A stretch of 64,000 nt of DNA from CAVVEC01 sp963747105 (lineage in GTDB: Bacteria > Acidobacteriota > Terriglobia > Terriglobales > Acidobacteriaceae), in the NCBI GenBank assembly GCA_963747105.1, contig CAVVEC010000002.1, positions 124,001 through 188,000 on the forward strand, read 5' to 3'. The stretch's first letter is position 1. Each line of letters starts with the position of its first letter. A model generated the notes under the pieces. That model saw nothing but the letters and a program-made list of their open reading frames with translations. It was not told the origin of the DNA and did not search any database. A program made the translations under genes and the position numbers. This document shows, in pieces, positions 16,477 to 24,816 of the stretch.

Positions 16477-16804
16477 TCACCCGGCAAGCAGGTTGGCTAT
16501 GACTTGTGGGAAAAGAATCACAAGAAGGACGACTACAGCAGCGCCCCAAAATAGGGCGATGCTCAAGGGGGCTTCGCTTTTGGCATTGACCGCGCCGGAC
16601 GTACAACTGAATGAAACCGATGCCGAGCAGGACTGCTGCACTGCCGAGCAGCCACGGACGAAATACCTGCAACCGTGCGCTCGCTCCTGCCAGCCCCAGT
16701 GCTCCCAGAAACGTGAAGGGCAAACAGCAAGACAGGGTCGATAGCACAGCGATCACCGCCGCCACAGGCGTTGCTCGTTCCGCCACTCGCATGCGACTTC
16801 TCAC
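16477..16804 (-). pseudogene. MerT/MerF-like mercuric transporter, frameshifted
   Basis: The N-terminal part (start GTG 16804 or ATG 16792) has a first membrane helix with a vicinal Cys pair (TLSCCLPFTFLGALGLAG), the hallmark of MerT/MerF-type transporters, a second helix (WLLGSAAVLLGIGFIQLYV) and RRGQC. The frame is then lost at a CCCCC run near 16573. In the next frame the protein continues as SIALFWGAAVVVLLVILFPQVIANLLAG and stops at 16477. So the gene encodes about 108 residues with three membrane segments, and one extra C breaks it. It imports metal ions for the operon, by analogy with mer systems. Confidence 0.6.
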
Positions 16805-17106
16805 TTCCTCCGCTTTGCGCCTGAAATCGCCGCCCGCAACAAGTCCTCTGACGGAATGCCGCTCCGATTCTCATACAGGCGACAGGCTAAGCTGGGTACG
16901 CTCGTCTGACGCGGTTCGACATCCTCACCGTTGACGCGAACGGTAGGAGAACCGGGGAATAACAGAGCCTTCGCTTCAACTTCGGTGGTCACAGGTATCC
17001 CCTGAATTCCAGTCTTCACCGATTCCGATGCCAACACCTTGCGGATGCGTTCCACAGCGGGTTCGTAATTCGGACAGCCGGGCACGTAGAGAACTTCAAT
17101 CCTCAT
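16801..17106 (-). CDS. small thioredoxin-like protein of mer-type operons
   Basis: A 101-residue thioredoxin-fold protein beginning MRIEVLYVPGCPNYEPAVERI, with the motif CPNY at the position of the usual CxxC (the second Cys is Tyr). The later part, LLFPGSPTVRVNGEDVEP, is the cis-Pro loop region. Such proteins are frequent in mercury and organomercury operons, where they may carry the metal. Its ATG overlaps the read-through stop of the MerR gene and its stop overlaps the MerT-like start, so the operon is tightly coupled. Confidence 0.7.
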   Translation of the reverse strand: MRIEVLYVPGCPNYEPAVERIRKVLASESVKTGIQGIPVTTEVEAKALLFPGSPTVRVNGEDVEPRQTSVPSLACRLYENRSGIPSEDLLRAAISGAKRRK

Positions 17107-17567
17107 CGCTTTATTCCAGTGGTCTCCTCCAACACCGGGCAGGGACAGGCTGCGTGCCGCCGACGATGGTTCAATTCACGGCTGCACTTGCGAAAATCTG
17201 CTTCTAGCTCCTATTCCAAATGACGTAGCTCAGTTAGCTTCGCCCGCACATCGGTCAGTTTTGCCTTCAGCAACTCTCGCACCGACTCGCAGGCTTCCAC
17301 CTTATGCTCACGAAGCTGGATCAATTCCCCAACCTCGCGCAGGGAGAAGCCCAAGCCTTGCATTTGACGGATGAATCGAAGGCGCTCGATGGTGTCATCC
17401 GTGTACAGCCGGAATCCGCCCGCACTGCGTCCTGCTTTGGGCAAGAGCTTGTGCCTCTCGTAGAATCGGATTGCATCGACCGTCAGGGCCGTGCGCTCGG
17501 CGATTTCTCCGATTTGTATGGTCGCGGTCTCGACGTGGTGGTTTGTAGGCATGACAAAATCATGCAA
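17103..17567 (-). pseudogene. MerR-family metal regulator with in-frame amber codon
   Basis: From ATG 17552 (MPTNHHVETATIQIGEIAERT...) the protein has the MerR winged helix (IGEIAERTALTVDAIRFYERHKLL) and a dimerisation helix with EACESVREL, then meets TAG at 17211-17213. The same frame continues with ELEADFRKCSRELN and HAACPCPVLEE to a TGA overlapping the next start. Mercury-type MerR proteins bind metal through one Cys before and two Cys after the long helix, so the TAG would remove the two C-terminal ligands. The upstream TTG at 17567 lies inside the -10 region and is an unlikely start. It is either decayed, read through, or a base error. Confidence 0.65.
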
Positions 17568-17590
17568 TCTGGAGTGTAGTCCAGAGTCAA
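17559..17590 (-). promoter_or_regulatory. MerR-type promoter and operator
   Basis: On the minus strand, TTGACT (17585-17590) and CATGAT (17559-17564) are separated by 20 bp, longer than normal, with a perfect dyad TCTGGA-CTACAC-TCCAGA (17568-17585) in the spacer. This is the typical MerR-family metalloregulatory promoter. The predicted transcript start coincides with ATG 17552, so the mRNA may be leaderless. Confidence 0.7.
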
Positions 17591-17681
17591 GGGGGAGCGA
17601 ATGTCAGCATGCTTCGGCAGGCGGGGCGCGTCCGCACATACTCTTTGTTTGGCGTAAGATTCTACGCGTATGTGAGGTACT

Positions 17682-18923
17682 ATGCGCGACCCAAGCCGAT
17701 GGCCTGCGCCTTGGTTTTTCAGCGTGCTGATCCTGCCTTTGGGAATTGTTGTCATCGGCTTTAACTTCACGGCTTTGCCCTTGTTGCTCGCTCAAGCTGG
17801 CGTTCCGGTTGAGAGGATTGCGAGCATCAGTTCAATAATCAATGTACCCGGCGTCATTGGTTTTCTGTTGGCTCCGGTTGTCGATATTAAGTTCCGCCGC
17901 AGGACGTGGCTCGCGATAGCGACGTTTGGCTCTTCCGTGGCGATGTGCATATATTTCCGAGCGATTGCGGTTTCGCACCTCACCCTCCTGACCGCGCTCA
18001 TCCTCGTTGGCGGCATGCTAACCTTTTTGGTCAATGCCGCATGTGGCGGGCTAATCGTAAAAGCGCTGTCCGAATCGGCTCAGTCCAAAGCAGCTGCTTG
18101 GATCATGGCGGGGCAGTTGGGCGGAGGCGCACTCGGCGCAGCGCTCATCCTTTGGCTGGCGGCGCGGTTACCTATTTCTACGGTTGGCGTGTGCCTCGCG
18201 GCTGTGGTTGCGCTGCTGGGATTTCTCCCCTTCACCATCCCTGAGCCTTCTCCTGAGCCATCCGCATGGTTCCAAGGTCGCTTTGCTCAAATTGGCAAAG
18301 AGATATGGGCGGTCATACGCTCACCTGTGCGCAGGTGGAGCATGCTGCTTCTCCTTGCTCCGGGGGGAACGGGAGCGGCACAGAGCTTGCTGCCTGCAAT
18401 CGCTTCACATTACGGCGTGGGGACAACAGGCGTCATCTGGACGAACGGGATAGCCGGAGGAGTGATGCTCGGATTAGGGTCATTGTGTGGCGTCCTCATT
18501 CCGGGCGATTGGGATCGGCGATTAACGTACGCAGGCGCGGGGCTGACGAACGCACTCGCAGCGTTTGTTCTCTTGGCGGCAAATCGCCCATCCGTGTATC
18601 TCTCGGGTACGGTGCTTTACATGATTACGGAGGGCTTCTGCTGGGCGCGATTCACGGCACTGACAGTAGAGATCGTGGGAGTGGAAACCCGCGATGCCAG
18701 CACACTCTATAGCGTACTCAGCGCAGCTGGGACGATCCCCCTTCTCTATATGATCAGGCTTGATGGTTTCGGCTTCAGCAAGTTCGGGACGCATGGGCTG
18801 CTCTGGATGGACGCTGCGGGGAACCTTTTGGTATTTGCTGTGGTCGTAGGAGTGTTCGTGGCGTGTGGTATGGGTCTGCGTCGTGTTTCCGTTCCAGTGG
18901 TACAGAGGGCATCGACGGGGTGA
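17682..18923 (+). CDS. MFS transporter (AmpG/PAT-like)
   Basis: A 413-residue integral membrane protein with about 12 hydrophobic segments. The N-terminal half has LPLGIVVIGFNFTALPLLLA and the short loop VVDIKFRRRTW (MFS motif A-like, D-x-x-x-R-R-R) between helices 2 and 3. A longer central loop (PEPSPEPSAWFQGRFAQIGKEIW) divides the two six-helix halves. The layout resembles AmpG/acetyl-CoA-transporter type permeases. It is divergent from the mer-like operon and 15 bp upstream of the dehalogenase gene, so it may import the dehalogenase substrate or export its product. The substrate is unproven. Confidence 0.8.
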   Translation: MRDPSRWPAPWFFSVLILPLGIVVIGFNFTALPLLLAQAGVPVERIASISSIINVPGVIGFLLAPVVDIKFRRRTWLAIATFGSSVAMCIYFRAIAVSHLTLLTALILVGGMLTFLVNAACGGLIVKALSESAQSKAAAWIMAGQLGGGALGAALILWLAARLPISTVGVCLAAVVALLGFLPFTIPEPSPEPSAWFQGRFAQIGKEIWAVIRSPVRRWSMLLLLAPGGTGAAQSLLPAIASHYGVGTTGVIWTNGIAGGVMLGLGSLCGVLIPGDWDRRLTYAGAGLTNALAAFVLLAANRPSVYLSGTVLYMITEGFCWARFTALTVEIVGVETRDASTLYSVLSAAGTIPLLYMIRLDGFGFSKFGTHGLLWMDAAGNLLVFAVVVGVFVACGMGLRRVSVPVVQRASTG

Positions 18924-18938
18924 AGCAGGAGAGCACAA

Positions 18939-19982
18939 ATGATAGCGAAATCGAGCCTTTTTGCGTCTGAGCAGAACGATTCCGAGGTGCGCGGGAATGA
19001 CCGACGAAATTTCCTGAAATTCGCGGCTGGGGCTGTCATCGGAACTGCGGCGAGACCCCTTCTAGGCCAGTCCCAAAACCCGGCTGTCCCGTCAACGGAT
19101 ATGTTCAAAGGGTTCAAGTCTCAGAAAATCCAGACCACCGAGGCGACCATCAACGTGGTTTCGGGAGGACAGGGGCCGCCCCTGCTTCTGCTGCACGGCA
19201 ACCCGGAGACTCACGTGATGTGGCACAAAGTTGCAATTCGGTTGGCGACGGAATTCAGCGTGTTCGCCGCCGATTTGCGTGGGTATGGCGACAGCAGTAA
19301 GCCCGATGGCGGCGAGAATCACTCCAATTACTCGAAACGTGCGATGGCATTGGATCAGATCGAATTGATGAGCCACTTTGGGTTCGAGAAGTTTGCTGTA
19401 GTGGGACACGACCGTGGCGGTCGAGTCGGACACCGAATGGCGCTCGATCATCCCGACCGGGTCACAAAGCTCGCTGTGCTTGACATCGTGCCGACATACG
19501 ACCTGCTGCATCGTGTTACCTATGAGGTGGCTACCGCTTTTTACCACTGGTTCTTTTTGATTCAGCCGTCGCCTTTTCCAGAAACCCTGATTGCAAGCAA
19601 CGTGGAGTTTTACCTCAAGTACATGATGTTCCGCGACATGGCACACAAGGAAATACCCGCGTGGATGGGAGAAGGCGCGTTTTCCGAGTACCTCCGCTGT
19701 TACCGCGATCCGGCTGCCCTTCACGCAACTTGCGAAGACTATCGAGCGGGCGAGTCAATCGACATGAAACATGACGAGGAAGACCTAAAGCGCAAGATCA
19801 CTTGTCCTGTTCTCGCGTTGTGGGGCAGGCAAGGGGCGGTGCAACGGTACTTTGACGTACTCGCCGTCTGGCGAGAACACGCCTCTAACGTGAGCGGCAA
19901 GCCCGTTGATGGTAGGCATTTCTTGCCAGAAGAATCTCCAGACGAAGTGCTCCTCGAATTGCAAGCATTCCTGAAGTCTTGA
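18939..19982 (+). CDS. haloacetate dehalogenase-type alpha/beta hydrolase, Tat-exported
   Basis: 347 residues. A twin-arginine signal (DRRNFLKFAAGAVIGTAARP, about 21-40) indicates export. The mature part matches fluoroacetate/haloacetate dehalogenases: oxyanion HGNPE (86-90), nucleophile Asp158 in GHDRGGR with the two carboxylate-binding Arg of that motif, halide site HW (203-204) and the catalytic His in GRHFLPEESP near the C-terminus. The reaction is hydrolysis of a carbon-halogen bond of haloacetate to glycolate. A Tat-exported form is unusual; known enzymes are cytoplasmic. It follows the MFS gene and may be in one transcript. Confidence 0.8.
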   Translation: MIAKSSLFASEQNDSEVRGNDRRNFLKFAAGAVIGTAARPLLGQSQNPAVPSTDMFKGFKSQKIQTTEATINVVSGGQGPPLLLLHGNPETHVMWHKVAIRLATEFSVFAADLRGYGDSSKPDGGENHSNYSKRAMALDQIELMSHFGFEKFAVVGHDRGGRVGHRMALDHPDRVTKLAVLDIVPTYDLLHRVTYEVATAFYHWFFLIQPSPFPETLIASNVEFYLKYMMFRDMAHKEIPAWMGEGAFSEYLRCYRDPAALHATCEDYRAGESIDMKHDEEDLKRKITCPVLALWGRQGAVQRYFDVLAVWREHASNVSGKPVDGRHFLPEESPDEVLLELQAFLKS

Positions 19983-20141
19983 GGCGGAGGAAGTGCTCGT
20001 TCCCCTCAGACCCGAGTAGTGACATAGATAAATAACTGAAACGAAGACTACCCGAAGAAGGAATAATTTCTAGGCTTCAGGGGCCTCCGCGCTATCATTA
20101 CCGCATCTCCATCCTTACTGCACACTGCTGCTGGAGGGGAC

Positions 20142-21047
20142 ATGAATCGCTTTCCTGCTGGCATAATTCTGTCGCTCGCTCTCCTCTGTAAATTTGTTGT
20201 GACCAGCGCCAGCGCCCAGTCCGGTCCCGAAGAGGCAGTCTCCGGTTTGATGGCTGCGTGGAACCTGAAAGACGCGCAAGCATTCGCGTCTCAATTCACC
20301 GAAGACGCAACGTTCGTTAATGTGAACGGTACTCTTTGGATCGGCAAAAAAGACATTGAGGACAGGCATGCCAAGGCGGGAATCTTCAGGAGCAGCCATG
20401 CAGAGATCAAGCCCGACAGCGTGCGGCTCCTCAGGCCGGGCATTGCTCTGGTGCACGTGAGTTGGACGATTACGGGTGACCCTCGTGATCCGCAGCCTCG
20501 CTCCTACTTGATGACTATGGTCGTCAGCAAACGTGATGGACGCTGGCTCATTATTGCCGCCCAGAACGGCTCCGCCGTTGATCGCTCGACCTTACCCGGC
20601 ACAACCGTTCTCGTCGCGAGTGCTTTGCCCACAGGGCCTGACGCAGACCAGACGCCTCCCGAGGCGCGAAAACTGCTCTTCGAAGCCGACAACGACTGGA
20701 ACCACAATGATGCGAAAGCTGCTGCGAGCCTGTTCGCGAACGAGGCGGATCTTGTGGATACGTCTACACGTCGTTTCAGTGGAAGGGACAATATCGAAAA
20801 ACACATCGCGGATGTTCTGGCACATCAATTCCATGGCACCACGTCGCGCACGACCATCCTTACCACTACCGCACTTGGTCCAGACCTTGCGGTTCTCGAA
20901 GTCCACTGGGAGCTGTCAGGGGAAGGGCGGGACGCCAAAACGCTTACCATCACAGGACTTCGCGTGCTTACCCGCAACAGTGGCCGCTGGTGGGTCAATG
21001 CCGCTCAAGACACGGTTACTAGGTCGCCCGCAGGAACGCCGCGATGA
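20142..21047 (+). CDS. secreted protein with two SnoaL/SgcJ-like domains
   Basis: 301 residues with a signal peptide (GIILSLALLCKFVVTSASAQ). Two NTF2-fold domains in tandem: about 26-150 (EEAVSGLMAAWNLKDAQAFASQFTEDATFVN, WLIIAAQNGS) and about 170-295 (EARKLLFEADNDWNHNDAKAAASLFANEADLV, WWVNAAQD). Both follow the SgcJ/EcaC-type pattern of DUF4440-like proteins, with an internal duplication. Ligand or reaction unknown; several similar folds occur in this island. Confidence 0.7.
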   Translation: MNRFPAGIILSLALLCKFVVTSASAQSGPEEAVSGLMAAWNLKDAQAFASQFTEDATFVNVNGTLWIGKKDIEDRHAKAGIFRSSHAEIKPDSVRLLRPGIALVHVSWTITGDPRDPQPRSYLMTMVVSKRDGRWLIIAAQNGSAVDRSTLPGTTVLVASALPTGPDADQTPPEARKLLFEADNDWNHNDAKAAASLFANEADLVDTSTRRFSGRDNIEKHIADVLAHQFHGTTSRTTILTTTALGPDLAVLEVHWELSGEGRDAKTLTITGLRVLTRNSGRWWVNAAQDTVTRSPAGTPR

Positions 21048-21412
21048 AAATTGAGAGTGATTGACTCTCTGACCCGGGACTCGACAATCTCCGCTCCGAT
21101 CCGCGCTACGCCGACTAGCTGCGCCGGATCGGGTTTCCGAAGTAACCGCTAGTCAAAAGGTATACCCGCCTAACCAGCGAAATCCGGAATTCCAGCCCAG
21201 TAGATTCAGTCGCTTGCGGTCTCTCTAGCGGAAGCCTTTCTGACCAGTGGTTGATTCCATTGGGTTTCCCCGGTGGATTCGCTTCTGGATGCGTGGAGTG
21301 GCGAAACACGGAATGCGGTTGATGAGTGCTATTGGGATTTTCGCCAATTGACCCACTGGATTCCCTTTGTTATACCTCGCTATTCCGGCTCGTCGGTCGA
21401 TGGAGGTTTTCT
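21048..21412. other. intergenic stretch without a gene
   Basis: 365 bp with no supported coding frame. It contains the promoter of the next gene near its right end (21348-21376). Nothing else structured was recognised. Confidence 0.5.
21348..21376 (+). promoter_or_regulatory. sigma-70 promoter
   Basis: TTGACC (21348-21353), exactly 17 bases, then TATACC (21371-21376), 37 bp before the ATG at 21413. The start codon has a GGAGG ribosome site 7 bases upstream. Confidence 0.55.
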
Positions 21413-21961
21413 ATGTCGTCTTGGACTCGCGTTCTTCCTGCTCTGTTCCTTTCGCGCAAGTTGCGAATCCGTTCTCTGCTGCTGGCGATGACGTTGGCAG
21501 CCTCCGTTCCTTCTGGAGCTGGCGCGAGCCATTCCCACTCCGTGACCCCGGACGGAACTGCCTCGGTCGACCAAGCCGTGCGCACGTTCATGCAAACCGT
21601 CTCCCATTCCGTCACTCAGGATGGCCCCATGGCTTGGATCAAGTATTTCGATGCGAGTCCCGCATTCTTTATGGCCGTCAACGGCCAGATGGCCTTCCCG
21701 AATACTGACGCCGCACAGGAAGGTACTCGCAAGTTCGCCCAAAGCATCCGTCACATCGAACTGAAGTGGGGAGATGATCTGCGCGTCGATACGCTCACCA
21801 ACGAGTTCGCCGTGGTCGCGGTGTCATGGCGCGAGATTCAAGTCGACACCGCCGGGCACAGCGTTACCGAAACGGGATACTTTACCGGACTAGCAGAGTA
21901 TCGCGAGGGACGCTGGCAGTTCCGCGACGCTCACTGGTCTTCACCCGTTTCCTCCCAGTAG
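21413..21961 (+). CDS. secreted SnoaL-like protein
   Basis: 182 residues from ATG 21413, chosen for its ribosome site (GGAGG-TTTTCT-ATG). The N-terminus is a signal peptide with a basic start (LSRKLRIRSLLLAMTLAASVPSGAGA). The mature part has an NTF2-like layout: VDQAVRTFMQTVSHS..WIKYFDASPAFFMAVNGQMAF, later VVAVSWREIQ and RWQFRDAHWSSP. It is a single-domain relative of the protein at 20142. Function unknown. Confidence 0.65.
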   Translation: MSSWTRVLPALFLSRKLRIRSLLLAMTLAASVPSGAGASHSHSVTPDGTASVDQAVRTFMQTVSHSVTQDGPMAWIKYFDASPAFFMAVNGQMAFPNTDAAQEGTRKFAQSIRHIELKWGDDLRVDTLTNEFAVVAVSWREIQVDTAGHSVTETGYFTGLAEYREGRWQFRDAHWSSPVSSQ

Positions 21962-22198
21962 TCTCTGACGGTTCGGCAACCGCCCACGCCCGGCGTTCGC
22001 AATCGAGGCCCGCCGCGAACAAGCTCGCTAACACCGATGCTAAATTTGCCCCAACTGCCTGCCTTGAAAAAGGTTGCTGTTGTTGCCGATAATCGCATTC
22101 GTCCATGCCAACGCGCACAATTGACTTCGACACGGTGCGCCCGCACGTTCGACTTCCCTCTGCGGGTCACGTATCCTTTCTGAACACCGGAGGCTAGA

Positions 22199-22813
22199 AT
22201 GAGCCTTTTTCGTGTTGCTACCCTTCTCGTCATGTGTGGAATCGCCCTCTTTGCTGCCGGGAAATCTGGAACACCACAGAACTCAGCAACGAAGAAAACC
22301 GCCCAGCCAGATGACATCCCCAAATCCATCGCGGAAAGCGTCAGCGGCACGCTCCAGTTTGCGGAAGGGAATTTTATCGGACTCGCTGAAGCCATGCCGG
22401 AAGACAAATATTCCTATATCCCCGCAGTCGGCAAGTTCGACAACGTCCGCAGCTTCGGGGAACAAGTGAAGCACGTCGCCTGCGCCCAGTTCGCCTTCTT
22501 CAACGAATTTGAGGGCAAGAAACCGCCCGACGACTGCGAGAAAGGTGGGCACGATTCGGCGAAAACCAAAGCCGAGTTGATTAAGTATCTCAAGGACTCC
22601 TTCGACTACTCGAACCGCGTCCTCGCCACGCTCACGGCAAACAATGCGCTCGACCGTGTCGAAGGTCGTTACGCGGGACCGAACACCAAACTCGGCATCT
22701 CTGTGGTTGCTGTCTGGCACATCACCGACCACTACGGACAGCTTGTCGAGTACCTGCGCTTGAATGGTATTGTCCCGCCGATGACGCAGAAATACGGGGT
22801 GAAGGTTCGGTGA
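22199..22813 (+). CDS. secreted DinB-family protein
   Basis: 204 residues with a signal peptide (LFRVATLLVMCGIALFAAG). The four-helix DinB fold is visible: LQFAEGNFIGLAEAMPEDKYSYIP (helix 1 and the tryptophan/tyrosine strand), FGEQVKHVACAQFAFF (metal His) and VAVWHITDHYGQLVEYLRLNGIVPP (C-terminal His pair). DinB proteins are often metal-dependent thiol transferases. A GGAGG site precedes the start. The first copy of the tail repeat begins directly after its stop. Confidence 0.75.
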   Translation: MSLFRVATLLVMCGIALFAAGKSGTPQNSATKKTAQPDDIPKSIAESVSGTLQFAEGNFIGLAEAMPEDKYSYIPAVGKFDNVRSFGEQVKHVACAQFAFFNEFEGKKPPDDCEKGGHDSAKTKAELIKYLKDSFDYSNRVLATLTANNALDRVEGRYAGPNTKLGISVVAVWHITDHYGQLVEYLRLNGIVPPMTQKYGVKVR

Positions 22814-22823
22814 CTCGTTGTTC

Positions 22824-22882
22824 GACGCTGACCCCGACATCCCCATCCTGAAACAAGCCAAAGCCGAGTTACGCGAAGCTGC
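22824..22882 (+). repeat. tail repeat copy 1
   Basis: First of three copies of an about 55-bp sequence found just after stop codons (others at 26511 and 27170). Copies 1 and 2 are nearly identical over the core, GACCCCG(A/G)CATCCCCATC followed by CTGAAACAAGCCAAAGC. Copy 1 carries an extra T that breaks the frame seen in copy 2. Confidence 0.6.
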
Positions 22883-22960
22883 TATAGCGCCCTCTTGTTT
22901 TGGGTCGAGTTTTTGGGTGTAAACTCCACCAGTCATGCGGGCGAGGCTGGAGGTGCGGGT

Positions 22961-23812
22961 ATGACTAAGAGAAAACACGTCTCTCCAGAAGCTCTGGATG
23001 CGAGTTTGCTGCCCAAGCAGCGCAAGCCTATTCCACACGCATTCGTGCTTGATGCGATTTCCACACAATCGCCGTACACTCGTCCGATGTTTGGCTGCCT
23101 TGCAATCTATGTAAAAGACAAAATCGTGTTGATCCTACGGGACAAGCCTAAAAGCACTGCGGATAACGGAGTATGGCTCGCCACTACCCAAGAACACCAC
23201 CAGAGCTTGCGGCGTGAGTTCCCGAACATGCGATCCATTCAAGTATTGGGCAAACGCGTAACGGGTTGGCAGGTCTTACCAGTCGATGCCCCTGACTTTG
23301 AATCAGCGTCACTGCGGGCATGCGAGCTTGTGCTGGCTGGAGACCCTCGGATCGGCAAAATTCCGGGCGCACGAACGTCGAAGTCCCGATCAAAAGCGAC
23401 TGTAAGATCGTCGAAGCAGATCAAAACTTCGAAGAAACACGTGAGCACAATTAACTTCGATAGCGTACGGAAGATCGGCTTGGCGTTGCCCGGCGTGGAG
23501 GAGAGCACGGCATACGGGTCACCCGCGCTCAAGGTTCACGGAGAACTATTGGCATGTGTGCCTGCTAATCGTTCGGCTGAGCCGGGTTCGCTTGCGGTTC
23601 GCGTCGACTTCGATGACCGCACCGAACTGCTTGCTGCGGCTCCCGATGTTTACTACGTGACCGACCACTATCTCAACTACAGCGCCGTGCTGGTTCGCCT
23701 GTCCCGCATCACGCCCGATGTCCTAAAAGACTTGCTCGGCATGGCTCACAAGTTTGTGACCACGCATGCGGCACGCCGCTCGCCATCGCGGAACCGCCGC
23801 AAGGCTCTCTGA
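22961..23812 (+). CDS. TfoX-like plus MmcQ/YjbR-like fusion protein
   Basis: 283 residues from ATG 22961. The N-terminal half (SPYTRPMFGCLAIYVKDKIVLILRD) resembles TfoX N-terminal or related beta-alpha domains. A Lys/Ser linker follows (about 140-165), then a C-terminal MmcQ/YjbR-type domain: NFDSVRKIGLALPGVEESTAYGSPALKVHGELLACVP...DVYYVTDHYLNYSAVLVRLSRI. Both folds are DNA-binding-like in some proteins, but neither function is known here. The gene stands alone with its own leader. Confidence 0.65.
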   Translation: MTKRKHVSPEALDASLLPKQRKPIPHAFVLDAISTQSPYTRPMFGCLAIYVKDKIVLILRDKPKSTADNGVWLATTQEHHQSLRREFPNMRSIQVLGKRVTGWQVLPVDAPDFESASLRACELVLAGDPRIGKIPGARTSKSRSKATVRSSKQIKTSKKHVSTINFDSVRKIGLALPGVEESTAYGSPALKVHGELLACVPANRSAEPGSLAVRVDFDDRTELLAAAPDVYYVTDHYLNYSAVLVRLSRITPDVLKDLLGMAHKFVTTHAARRSPSRNRRKAL

Positions 23813-23892
23813 TTCCGGCTGCCTTCCGAGCAATCCGAGAGCGACAGCGGCTTATAATTTGCAACGAGCAGTGATCGTTCTGGGGTGAAACC

Positions 23893-24345
23893 ATGACTAT
23901 GACCGTCGCATCCACTACGAGCGTTAATGTCAAGCAGGCGGTGCCCTTTTTCGGCGTGACCAACATGGAAGCCTCGCTGCGGTTCTATGTTGACGGGCTT
24001 GGCTTCAAGATGAAGCACTGGTGGATTCCGAATCGTGAGGAGGACAAGCCAGACGGTAGGATTCGTTGGTGCTGGCTTAAGCTTGGGGATGCCGCCATCA
24101 TGCTTCAAGAGTTCCTGCCGGAGCGCCAGCCACAGGAAACGCTGGGGACTGGAGTGAACGTCTGTTTCCAGTGTGAAGACGCGCTGGCGCTCTATCGCGA
24201 GTTCAAATCACGCGGAATTCAGACGCGGAGACGCCCGTTTGTGGGAAACCGCCTCTGGGTCGTACCGCTCACCGATCCTGACGGCTACCGCATCGAGTTC
24301 GCAAGTCCCACCGATGCCCCAGAGGAAAGTGAACTCTCAGAATAG
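23893..24345 (+). CDS. VOC-family (glyoxalase/bleomycin-resistance-like) protein
   Basis: 150 residues. Two beta-alpha-beta-beta-beta units are visible: VPFFGVTNMEASLRFYVDGLGFKMKH with AIMLQEF, and GVNVCFQCEDALALYREFKSRGI with LWVVPLTDPDGYRIEFASP. The last motif, DPDGY-x-I-E-F, is the usual metal-binding Glu region of the vicinal-oxygen-chelate family. The substrate could be an antibiotic or an aldehyde adduct. It is followed 22 bp later by the DUF6632-like gene. Confidence 0.8.
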   Translation: MTMTVASTTSVNVKQAVPFFGVTNMEASLRFYVDGLGFKMKHWWIPNREEDKPDGRIRWCWLKLGDAAIMLQEFLPERQPQETLGTGVNVCFQCEDALALYREFKSRGIQTRRRPFVGNRLWVVPLTDPDGYRIEFASPTDAPEESELSE

Positions 24346-24366
24346 CGGCGGAAATAGGAGGCGACG

Positions 24367-24735
24367 ATGAAACGAGAGCGGGCGTTGAAGGCTGTATTGG
24401 TTGTGGTGGGACTGTTGTTTACGGCGGGAGTAATCCCGCTGACAATGTTTTTCTCGCGAGAGCCTGCGGTGCCAATGCTAATGAGCATCTATGTCACACT
24501 TGGAATTTTCTTGCTGCTGGCGGTGCGTGACCCAGCGGCGAACCGCAGCCTGATCGCCTTCGGCGGATGGGCAAATCTTGCGCATGCTGGGGTAATGGCT
24601 GCGCAGGAATACCGGAATGTGATCGAGCGCCGAGAACTCGCGGGAGTGGTTGTGTTCGCAATCGTCGGCATTGTGCTGGTCGCGCTGACTCCCGCGAAGC
24701 AGCCAGTCGTGAAAGCGTCGGCGATCACCGCCTAG
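24367..24735 (+). CDS. DUF6632-like membrane protein
   Basis: 122 residues with four hydrophobic segments (ALKAVLVVVGLLFTAGVIPL, MSIYVTLGIFLLLAV, SLIAFGGWANLAHAGVMAA, VVVFAIVGIVLVAL), a charged KRER start and the ending TPAKQPVVKAS. It is paralogous to the gene at 26104 (same RERALKAVLV start and NRSLIAF motif) and to the remnant at 25485. The family name is from memory. Function unknown. Confidence 0.65.
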   Translation: MKRERALKAVLVVVGLLFTAGVIPLTMFFSREPAVPMLMSIYVTLGIFLLLAVRDPAANRSLIAFGGWANLAHAGVMAAQEYRNVIERRELAGVVVFAIVGIVLVALTPAKQPVVKASAITA

Positions 24736-24816
24736 ATTCCCGGTTGGAGAGTGCTGCCAAACTGATGAGCAAAATCTTCCGCATGCTCGGCGTGCGGCTG
24801 CATACAATGAATCGCA

